This document shows positions 36,363 to 43,321 of a stretch of DNA of 64,000 nucleotides, piece after piece. The position numbers were made by a program, and so were the translations under genes. Numbering within the stretch: position 1 is the first letter of the stretch; each line of letters starts with the position of its first letter. Source of the DNA: JAGXTF01 sp044224315 (lineage in GTDB: Bacteria; Bacteroidota; Bacteroidia; NS11-12g; UBA955); the NCBI GenBank assembly GCA_044224315.1, contig JBGAKR010000008.1, forward strand, positions 1-64,000, given 5' to 3'. The notes beneath the pieces were generated by a model, which saw nothing but the letters and a program-made list of their open reading frames with translations, was not told where the DNA came from and searched no databases.

Positions 36363-36908
36363 TTAATAATATACATTTCTGAATAATATTTTTAAATCAA
36401 TTTCATTGCTCCAGATTAGGCGTCCTTTATTTTTGATATTATCCGGATCGAAAAAGGTATTCCAATATTCTTTTCGGTTTAAAAAGTACATTCCGATTTT
36501 TAATTTCGAATTTTTGAAACTATCATAATTTTTACTTTTTGGAATCAGCACAATATTTTGATCCAGTTTTCCCTTTGGCGGAATCTTGGTAACCATCGGC
36601 CCATTTGCAAAGCAATCCCAAATCCGGGTGTTGCTAAAATAGTCTGAATTGTTTGTGAAATATTCATCATATGAACAGCTCATAGTTGCATAATAAATAG
36701 TGTCTTTCCCTACGTTTTGCAGGGTAGTTTTTATAAAATACCTATGCAATGAATCGGGCACAAATACTGCAGGTTCAGCAGTAAACAAAATGCTTCCTGT
36801 GTATTGTGTTTCTTTGCCTGTTCCCTTCTTATAAATACCAGTCATACTGGTTAAAAACAAACTAAGGATTGCGATTTTAATGGTTATAGAAGTTTTAGAA
36901 AATTGCAT
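36363..36908 (-). CDS. exported protein of unknown function
   Basis: 181 residues. A signal peptide (TIKIAILSLFLTSMTG) is followed by an immunoglobulin-like beta pattern (FIKTTLQNVGKDTIYYATMSC) containing the only cysteine pair. First gene of the coupled operon 36908 to 34521. Its beta-sandwich style resembles the C-terminal domain of the interrupted TPR gene at the operon's other end, but I cannot show homology. Confidence 0.6.
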   Translation of the reverse strand: MQFSKTSITIKIAILSLFLTSMTGIYKKGTGKETQYTGSILFTAEPAVFVPDSLHRYFIKTTLQNVGKDTIYYATMSCSYDEYFTNNSDYFSNTRIWDCFANGPMVTKIPPKGKLDQNIVLIPKSKNYDSFKNSKLKIGMYFLNRKEYWNTFFDPDNIKNKGRLIWSNEIDLKILFRNVYY

Positions 36909-36933
36909 ATAAAATGATTGTGTATTTTCAAAT

Positions 36934-37236
36934 TTATACCCAAATCACCGCATTTACCGCATCATCCAATCCCAGTTTCTGTTTTTTTCTTACATCGGCT
37001 TTGAGGGGTAGGAGGTAAGTATTTTGTTTGGTATCAAACCAAATGGCGGTTTCCCAGGTGGTTTGGCCTATTTCGGCTTTTGCAGGCAATCTCCCCCAGC
37101 CTTGTTCCTCATCTTTGCATGCCTCCCGTATTTCTTTGGATAAATCCTGGGGCAGCGATACAAAGTACCAGCCATTGGGACCGTTGTATTGCCAGATTTT
37201 GGCAGTAAAGTGCAGTTTGGTTTTTTTCTCTTGCAA
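36934..37236 (-). CDS. DUF1905 protein
   Basis: 100 residues. Starts with TTG at 37236 (QEKKTKLHFTAKIW); no ATG is available. Family words: FTAKIWQYNGPNGWYFVSLP, GWGRLPAKAEIGQTTWETAI, YLLPLKADVRKKQKL. DUF1905 forms a small beta-barrel of unknown role. It lies 25 bases upstream of the exported-protein operon on the same strand, so it may be its first cistron, and is divergent from dinB. Confidence 0.82.
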   Translation of the reverse strand: MQEKKTKLHFTAKIWQYNGPNGWYFVSLPQDLSKEIREACKDEEQGWGRLPAKAEIGQTTWETAIWFDTKQNTYLLPLKADVRKKQKLGLDDAVNAVIWV

Positions 37237-37387
37237 TGCCCTGCTTTTTGAGGCACAATATAAACGATAAAATTATTTTTCTTTTTACCCACATACACTT
37301 GCAGGGGCAAATTTGTTTTGCTATATTTATTGGCGAAAAAATGACTAAAAAATTATCAAAAGTTTGGTTTAATTGAAGAGATAGGGC

Positions 37388-38602
37388 ATGGATAAGAACA
37401 TTACGCATATGGACCTCGACTCGTTTTTTGTGAGTGTAGAACGCCTGCGCAATAGTGCATTGGTGGGGGTTCCATTGCTCATTGGCGGTACGGGCGACCG
37501 CGGGGTAGTGGCCAGCTGCAGCTACGAAGCCCGCAAGTTTGGCATACGCAGCGCCATGCCCATGAAACAGGCCCGCATGCTTTGTCCGGATGCCGTTGTT
37601 ATCCGCGGAGATAGCCAGCTTTACAGCGATTATTCGCACATGGTTACCGACATTGTGGCCGATACCGTGCCCCTTTACGAGAAAAGCAGCATCGACGAGT
37701 TTTATATCGACCTTACTGGCATGGACAAGTTTTTTGGTTGCTGGCAGATTAGCCTGAATCTGAAAGACCGCATTCAGAAAGAAACCGGCTTGCCCATTTC
37801 TTTTGGCCTCAGCACCTCCAAAACGGTAAGCAAAATTGCCACCGGTGAAGCCAAACCCGCCGGGCAGCGCCAGGTAGAAAAAGGTACAGAAAAGCCTTTT
37901 TTAGCCCCGCTAAACGTGCAAAAAATACCCGGTGTGGGCCACGAAACCTACAAAACCCTGCGCACCCTGGGCATAAAATACATCCAAACCGTGCAGGAAA
38001 TGCCCATCGAACTGATGGAAGCTACCCTGGGCAAGCCCGGTAAAGACATCTGGAAAAAAAGCAATGGCATAGACAATAGCCCCGTAGAACCCTTTCACGA
38101 ACGCAAAAGCATCAGCACCGAACGCACCTTTGAAAAAGATACCATCGACGTAGCCAAGCTGGAAAGCATACTCACTGCCATGGCCGAAAACCTGGCTTAC
38201 CAACTGCGCAAAGGCAATAAGGTATGCGCCTGTGTGGCCGTTAAAATCAGGTATAGCGACTTTAATACCCATACCCAGCAGGTTAAAATTCCGTATACCA
38301 GCGCCGATCATATTCTCATCCGCAATGTAAAAGAGTTGTTTCGCAAGCTGTACAACCGCCGTTTGCTGGTGCGCCTCATTGGGGTGCGGTACAGCGATCT
38401 GGTAACCGGCGGCCTGCAAATGAACATGTTTGAAGACAGCGAAGAAATGGTAAACCTATACCAGGCCATGGACCGCATCCGCAACCGCTATGGCGATGGG
38501 GCTGTAAAACGCGCCATAGGCATGGGCGCCAAAACCATAGGCCGCCGCGATAATCCCTTTGATGGAAGTCCGCCTATTTTACTCCCAAACAGGAGAAGCT
38601 AG
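37388..38602 (+). CDS. dinB: DNA polymerase IV (Y-family translesion polymerase)
   Basis: 404 residues. Catalytic carboxylates: Asp9 and Asp11 in HMDLDSFFVSVE, Asp103-Glu104 in SSIDEFYIDL. The steric-gate region (FFVSVE), the HhH thumb (VQKIPGVGHETYKTLRTLGI) and the little-finger domain are present. It has no canonical C-terminal beta-clamp motif that I can identify. The end NPFDGSPPILLPNRRS is short. The gene is divergent from DUF1905; no LexA box is visible. It is followed directly by repeat island B, whose first CAGCCGA word begins five bases after the stop. Confidence 0.94.
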   Translation: MDKNITHMDLDSFFVSVERLRNSALVGVPLLIGGTGDRGVVASCSYEARKFGIRSAMPMKQARMLCPDAVVIRGDSQLYSDYSHMVTDIVADTVPLYEKSSIDEFYIDLTGMDKFFGCWQISLNLKDRIQKETGLPISFGLSTSKTVSKIATGEAKPAGQRQVEKGTEKPFLAPLNVQKIPGVGHETYKTLRTLGIKYIQTVQEMPIELMEATLGKPGKDIWKKSNGIDNSPVEPFHERKSISTERTFEKDTIDVAKLESILTAMAENLAYQLRKGNKVCACVAVKIRYSDFNTHTQQVKIPYTSADHILIRNVKELFRKLYNRRLLVRLIGVRYSDLVTGGLQMNMFEDSEEMVNLYQAMDRIRNRYGDGAVKRAIGMGAKTIGRRDNPFDGSPPILLPNRRS

Positions 38603-39042
38603 CTGGCAGCCGAATAACAGCCGAAAGGCAGCCGAATAAACAGCCGATCGACAGCCGAAATAACAGCCGATAGCGGATCTTGGATCTTAGATGACGGATC
38701 TTGGTTGACGGATACTACATTTGAGTATTGGATGCTTCTGTCGTCTTGCGACTCCACTGTCGCCTCCACTGCTCCCTGCACCCCGCTCCCTGCCCCCTGA
38801 CGGGCTGTTCCACTGTCGCCTCCGCAGTTCAACTCTTCACTCTAAACTCCTAACTCTTAACTGGCTGTTACTGCTCCCCGCTCCCTACCCCCTAATGGGC
38901 TGTCCCTCTGTCGCCTTCGCAGTTCAACTCTTCACTCTAAACTCCTAACTCTTAACTGGCTGTTACTACTCCCCGCTCCCTACCCCCTGACGGGCTGTTC
39001 CACTGTCGCCTCCACTGCTCCCCGCTCCCTACTCCCTGCTCC
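38603..39042. repeat. intergenic island B: CAGCCGA array and 95-bp tandem repeat
   Basis: No gene. Six CAGCCGA words begin at 38607, 38618, 38629, 38641, 38652 and 38664, spaced 11-12 bases. A short GGATCTTG/TTGACGG segment follows. From 38802 a 95-base unit occurs at 38802-38896 and 38897-38991 with about eight differences, and the start of a third copy at 38992. Each unit contains GGGCTGT, a CAACTCTTCACTCTAAACT stretch and CTCCCCGCTCCCTACCCCC. A partial copy precedes at 38755-38801. Unlike the surrounding DNA, the strand is C/T-rich and almost purine-free in runs. Confidence 0.75.
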
Positions 39043-39525
39043 CTATCGGATACGGGCCGGATTTCCATACGCCGTTGCGTTGTCAGGCACATCCTTGGTT
39101 ACCACCGAGCCGGCTCCAATCATGGCGTTTTCGCCAATGGTTACCCCGCATAAAATGGTTACCGATGAACCAATCGAGGCCCCTTTTTTTACAAGGGTGG
39201 TTTCCATTTTCCAGTCGGCAGCGGTTTGTACACTGCCATCAGGGTTGGTGGCGCGCGGAAGTTTATCGTTGATGAAAGTAACATTGTGCCCCAAAAACAC
39301 ATTGTCTTCTATGGTTACCCCTTCGCAGATAAACGAATGGCTGGATATTTTGCAATTTTTGCCGATAAAAACGTCTTTCTGAATTTCAACAAAGGTGCCC
39401 ACTTTGCTGTTGTCATCGATCGAACAACCATAGGCATTTACAAAATCATAAATTTTTACGTTTTCACCCACAGTTACATTTTTCAGGGTGCGTTTGGGCT
39501 CGTCTACATTCAGAATCGTTGGCAT
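39043..39525 (-). CDS. sugar N-acyltransferase, left-handed beta-helix (WbpD/FdtC-like)
   Basis: 160 residues made of hexapeptide turns (VGENVKIYDFVNAYGC, IGKNCKISSHSFICEGV, GASIGSSVTILCGVTIGENAMIG). It has the loop FINDKLPRATNPDG typical of acetyl- or formyl-transferases on amino-deoxysugars, and the C-terminal coenzyme-A region AGSVVTKDVPDNATAYGNPA. Divergent from the glycosyltransferase-aminotransferase pair across 215 bases, and probably working with them to make an N-acylated sugar. A -7 box seven bases upstream suggests a leaderless mRNA. Confidence 0.87.
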   Translation of the reverse strand: MPTILNVDEPKRTLKNVTVGENVKIYDFVNAYGCSIDDNSKVGTFVEIQKDVFIGKNCKISSHSFICEGVTIEDNVFLGHNVTFINDKLPRATNPDGSVQTAADWKMETTLVKKGASIGSSVTILCGVTIGENAMIGAGSVVTKDVPDNATAYGNPARIR

Positions 39526-39532
39526 AAGCGGG

Positions 39533-39540
39533 CAAAATTA
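39533..39540 (-). promoter_or_regulatory. -7 box for the acyltransferase gene
   Basis: Minus-strand TAATTTTG fits TAnnTTTG. Only seven bases separate it from the ATG at 39525, so transcription should start at or next to the initiation codon. Confidence 0.5.
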
Positions 39541-39724
39541 ACCAAAAAAAACAAAGCAGCAAGGGTATTAAAGGCTTTAGCTGCTTTTGGAAAAAGGCAG
39601 GATTTAGTAATTTTAACAACAAAGTGTAACAGGTTTTTGAGACCCGGATTTTCAGTTTTTTGCAATGAATTTTACATTGCCCGTTTTATGAGGGATTTTT
39701 TACCTGCGGGCCAATAAGTTTTCC

Positions 39725-39732
39725 TATTTTTG
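39725..39732 (+). promoter_or_regulatory. -7 box for the glycosyltransferase gene
   Basis: TATTTTTG, exact TAnnTTTG, eight bases (CGTCCCCC) before the ATG at 39741. Faces away from the acyltransferase promoter 185 bases off. Leader predicted to be absent or a few bases. Confidence 0.5.
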
Positions 39733-39740
39733 CGTCCCCC

Positions 39741-40469
39741 ATGTCAGAAAACCCCGATATAACCATAGGCGTACTTTGCTACAACGAAGCCGGTAATATC
39801 GAGCACACGTTGGGGGATATTCAAAAGTTTATTGCCACATTCCCAAATCTCAGCGCCGAAGTATTGGTTGTAGATGATGGCAGTAAAGACAACTCGGTAG
39901 AACTGGTAAAAAACATGCAGGCGGGTTTTCAGGCCATTCGTCTTATCGAACATGGTCAAAACCGGGGCATTGGGCAAGCTTTGAATACCATTTACCAGCA
40001 TGCCAAAGGCAATAACATTTCATATGTGCCCGGCGATGGACAATTTGATATAGAAGAATTGCGTCCGTTTATCGAATTGCCGCCCAAAACCCTGGTAAAT
40101 TTATACCGGGTAGAAAATACCACTTATAGCATGTTTCGCAATGGTTTATCCCTGCTGAATAAAATGCTGAATAAATATTTTGTAGGCCTTACCATTAAGG
40201 ATGTAAACTGGATACTGGTTTTTCGCAAAGACGAGTTGCAGGCCACATTTCCGCTGCACCTGAAAAGTTCGTTGGTAACCAGCGAAATCTGTGCAAAAAT
40301 GGTATGGAATGGTTGCAAAATCAGTGAAGCGCCCAGCCGGTATTTGCCACGTAAAGCCGGTAAAAGCAGGGGTGCCTCGCTGAAAATTGTAATAAAAGCC
40401 GCCGCCGATACCCTTAAATTAATGGTGGTAATCTGGAAATTTAAATTAACAAATAAACGTATAAAGTGA
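39741..40469 (+). CDS. family 2 glycosyltransferase
   Basis: 242 residues, GT-A fold. ITIGVLCYNEAGNIEHTL at the start, EVLVVDDGSKDNSVELV (nucleotide-sugar binding, about 41-57), and YVPGDGQFDIEELRPFI, where GDGQFD stands in for the DXD metal site. There are no membrane helices, which separates it from dolichol-phosphate-type GT2 enzymes with anchors. The stop overlaps the GTG of the aminotransferase (GTGA), so the pair is coupled. Acceptor unknown; surface polysaccharide or glycan modification is likely. Confidence 0.88.
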   Translation: MSENPDITIGVLCYNEAGNIEHTLGDIQKFIATFPNLSAEVLVVDDGSKDNSVELVKNMQAGFQAIRLIEHGQNRGIGQALNTIYQHAKGNNISYVPGDGQFDIEELRPFIELPPKTLVNLYRVENTTYSMFRNGLSLLNKMLNKYFVGLTIKDVNWILVFRKDELQATFPLHLKSSLVTSEICAKMVWNGCKISEAPSRYLPRKAGKSRGASLKIVIKAAADTLKLMVVIWKFKLTNKRIK

Positions 40470-41560
40470 AAGTTCCCTTTTTCGACCTCGGTCGCCAGTA
40501 CCAACAAATCAGCGCTCCGGTGCACGAAGCCCTGGATGCAGTGATGGCCAAAACAGCATTTAGCGGTGGACCCTTTGTAGATGAGTTTGAAAAAAACCTG
40601 GCCCAGTGGGCAGGTACCGAATATGCCATTGGATTGAACAGCGGTACCAGCGCCTTACACCTGGCAATGATAGTGCTGGGCATAGGCCCCGGAGATGAAG
40701 TGATTATTCCGGCCAATACTTTTATTGCAAGTGCCTGGGGTGTGAGCTATGTAGGCGCCACCCCGGTTTTTGTAGACTGTGATTCCGAAACCTGGAATAT
40801 TAGTCCCGAGGCGGCTAAAGCGGCCATCACTCCTAAAACCAAAGCCATTATTGGGGTGCATTTGTATGGCCAACCCTGCAATATGCAAGCCATTAAAGCA
40901 TTGTGTGATGCACATAAACTGCATTTTGTAGAAGACAATGCTCAGGGAATCGGGGCTACCTATATGGGCAAAAAAGTGGGCGCCGAAGGAATTGTGAGTT
41001 GCACCAGCTTCTATCCCGGAAAAAATCTGGGTGCTTATGGTGAGGGCGGGGCTGTATTTACCAATGACAAAGCCATTGCCGAGCATTTGAAATCGTTGCG
41101 CAGCCATGGAGCCACAGTGCGCTATTATCACGATGAAGTAGGCTATAACTACCGCATGGAAGGTTTTCAAGCGGCTGTGTTGAATGTAAAACTTGGCTAT
41201 ATCGATGGATGGAACAAACGCCGCCAGGAAATCGCAGCACGCTATATGGCCGAAATTAATAATCCCAAACTGGTGTTTCAGAAAACCGAACCCGGCGCCC
41301 AAAGTGTATATCACCTGGCTGTTATCACTACTGCAGATAAAGATGGATTAACCCAATATTTGGATGAAAAAGAAGTAGGCTATGCATTCCATTATCCGGT
41401 GCCTTGCCATTTGCAAAAAGCCTATGCAAACCTGGGTTACAAACAGGGTGATTTTCCAAATAGCGAATACCTTGCATCTCATTGTGTTTCATTGCCCATG
41501 TTCCCCGAAATGACCGATTCAGAAGTAGACAGGGTGATTGAAGTGCTGAAAGCTTACTAA
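40466..41560 (+). CDS. DegT/DnrJ/EryC1-family sugar aminotransferase
   Basis: 364 residues, GTG start overlapping the glycosyltransferase TGA. PLP-binding Lys186 lies in SFYPGKNLGAYGEGGA, and the PLP-contacting Asp157 in FVEDNAQGIGA. The N-terminal VPFFDLGRQYQQI and GLNSGTSALHLAM are standard. Closest in style to the FdtB/QdtB 3-keto-sugar aminotransferases. Together with the acyltransferase at 39043 it would give a 3-acylamido-3,6-dideoxyhexose, but the isomerase (FdtA type) is not in the window. Confidence 0.9.
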   Translation: MKVPFFDLGRQYQQISAPVHEALDAVMAKTAFSGGPFVDEFEKNLAQWAGTEYAIGLNSGTSALHLAMIVLGIGPGDEVIIPANTFIASAWGVSYVGATPVFVDCDSETWNISPEAAKAAITPKTKAIIGVHLYGQPCNMQAIKALCDAHKLHFVEDNAQGIGATYMGKKVGAEGIVSCTSFYPGKNLGAYGEGGAVFTNDKAIAEHLKSLRSHGATVRYYHDEVGYNYRMEGFQAAVLNVKLGYIDGWNKRRQEIAARYMAEINNPKLVFQKTEPGAQSVYHLAVITTADKDGLTQYLDEKEVGYAFHYPVPCHLQKAYANLGYKQGDFPNSEYLASHCVSLPMFPEMTDSEVDRVIEVLKAY

Positions 41561-41593
41561 AAAATTACATATACAAAGCAGCCTTTAACCCCG

Positions 41594-41601
41594 TATATTT
41601 G
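41594..41601 (+). promoter_or_regulatory. -7 box upstream of the T9SS cargo gene without canonical start
   Basis: TATATTTG, exact TAnnTTTG, ten bases before an in-frame ATC at 41612 where the signal peptide of the next gene would begin. Confidence 0.4.
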
Positions 41602-41611
41602 TCTTACAGAT

Positions 41612-43288
41612 ATCCGGTACCTTTTATACTTCATATCATTTTTTATCTTAGGTTTTCCTGCTAAATCATTGCGGGCTACCCATGTAGTGGGTGGAGAAAT
41701 TACCTATCAGTACAAAGGCGGCAACCGATATGCAGTGCGATTGGATTTGTTTATCGATTGCCTGAATGGAAATCCAGGTGCGATAAGCAGCGATGCCACG
41801 GCTTTTTTTAATGTGTTTTATAAAAATACCCGAACCCTTGTACAGGGCTATCCGGTAGAACAAAAACGATCGGGGCCCGAAAGGATTGTTAAACTCAATT
41901 ACAACTGCCTGGGTAACATGCCCAATGCCTGTGTAGACCACTATTGGTACGAAAAAGAAATGATTTTAGAGGGTGGTTTGGGCGATTATATAATTTCATT
42001 TCAACGCTGTTGCCGCAACGGATCGATAACCAATCTGGATCAGCCGTTGAACCAGGGAGCCAATTATTGGACCACCATTCCCGACCCACAATCCATAAAA
42101 GATACCATGCCCAATTCGAGTGCGGTTTTTAAGGAATTACCCCCTAATTTTTTATGCGTAAATGCCCCCTTAAAATTCGACCACAGTGCCACCGATGCAG
42201 ACGGGGACAGCCTTGAGTATGATTTATTTTTTCCTTATATCGGTGCAACACCCATTCTGCCCAGACCCGATAATGGATTAAACGGAACTCCCGATTATCC
42301 GCCTTTTCAGCATGTAACCTACAGTGGTAAATATACCGATGCAGTGCCCCTGGATGGAAATCCACAGCTTACAATCAATGCCAAAACTGGCGCGTTGTTC
42401 CTTATTCCCACCAAAGTTGGGCAATTCGTTGTAGGAATCAGGGTGCGCGAGTTTAGAAAAGGCGTTTTGGTGGGCGAAACCAAACGCGATTACCAGTTTA
42501 ATGTATTGGATTGTAAACTCAATGTTTTTGCAGCATTTACATCTCCCAGTCAGCTTTGTGATACAACAGTAGCTTTTAAAAGCCAAAGCGTTTCAGCCAG
42601 CAGTTTTCACTGGGATTTTGGATTAAACGGCATCAGCTCAGATACATCCAATCTCGAAAATCCGGTGTTTGACTATCCATCACCGGGTTTGTATAAAGTA
42701 AGTTTAGAAGTTACCGGAAATAACTGCCGAGATACGGCCACAGATACAGTTCGTATAGGTCGCAAATTCAACGGGAATTTAACCGCATCAACCGCACCCT
42801 GTGCCGGAAAAACTACTTTTATTACTCAGACCCAAGCCCACCAATTTAATATTCTGATAAATGGTAAAATTTACAATCAATCTCCGTTGGTAGTGGATTT
42901 GCCTATTGGTTCCTACGTTGCCCAGCTGGTAACCATCGATACGCTGGCTGCATGCAACGATACCTTTAATAGCAGTGTGGTAGTGAATGAAAATGTTGTA
43001 GACCTTCGCCTGGCCAATGTTTTTACCCCTAATGGAGATAACTTCAACGATTGTTTTCACCTGGCAGGGGATTATCAAACCTGTTTATTTGGAAAAGCCA
43101 AAGTTTTTAATCGCTGGGGAGAACTGGTATTTTCGTCGCCCACCCTTGAATTTTGCTGGAATGGCAAAGTGCAAAATACAGGTCCCGATTTGCCCGAAGG
43201 TGTGTATTTTTATCAACTTGAATTGAGTAAACCCTTAGGCCCCGGGGGAAACAAACGAATCACCGGTTCGGTGAATCTAATTCGGTAA
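41612..43288 (+). CDS. T9SS-secreted surface protein with PKD and CHU_C domains
   Basis: About 558 residues. The mature part begins ATHVVGGEITYQYKGGNRYAV, the N-terminal word shared with the genes at 942 and 43322. A PKD-like segment (SFHWDFGLNG) lies about residues 310-370, and the CHU_C domain (VFTPNGDNFNDCF, VFNRWGELVF, CWNGK, GVYFYQLE, ending SVNLIR) is at the end. Start problem: the first ATG/GTG/TTG in frame is TTG at 41669, inside the signal peptide. The frame upstream is open back to the aminotransferase stop and reads RYLLYFISFFILGFPAKSLRA from ATC at 41612, a good signal peptide, ten bases past a -7 box. Either a rare ATC (or similar) start is used, or a base is wrong near the start. 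I took 41612; the TTG form would lack a working signal. Confidence 0.8.
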   Translation: MRYLLYFISFFILGFPAKSLRATHVVGGEITYQYKGGNRYAVRLDLFIDCLNGNPGAISSDATAFFNVFYKNTRTLVQGYPVEQKRSGPERIVKLNYNCLGNMPNACVDHYWYEKEMILEGGLGDYIISFQRCCRNGSITNLDQPLNQGANYWTTIPDPQSIKDTMPNSSAVFKELPPNFLCVNAPLKFDHSATDADGDSLEYDLFFPYIGATPILPRPDNGLNGTPDYPPFQHVTYSGKYTDAVPLDGNPQLTINAKTGALFLIPTKVGQFVVGIRVREFRKGVLVGETKRDYQFNVLDCKLNVFAAFTSPSQLCDTTVAFKSQSVSASSFHWDFGLNGISSDTSNLENPVFDYPSPGLYKVSLEVTGNNCRDTATDTVRIGRKFNGNLTASTAPCAGKTTFITQTQAHQFNILINGKIYNQSPLVVDLPIGSYVAQLVTIDTLAACNDTFNSSVVVNENVVDLRLANVFTPNGDNFNDCFHLAGDYQTCLFGKAKVFNRWGELVFSSPTLEFCWNGKVQNTGPDLPEGVYFYQLELSKPLGPGGNKRITGSVNLIR

Positions 43289-43321
43289 AGTGCAATATTT
43301 CATGCTGATGAATTTGAATTT

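Noticed and set aside
37109..37639. A 176-codon frame on the minus strand across the dinB start
   Set aside because: It opposes the DNA polymerase IV N-terminus and the divergent promoter gap and has no family features.
38755..39050. Possible CRISPR array
   Set aside because: The 95-base units lie end to end with the same content, without unique spacers, and no cas gene is nearby.
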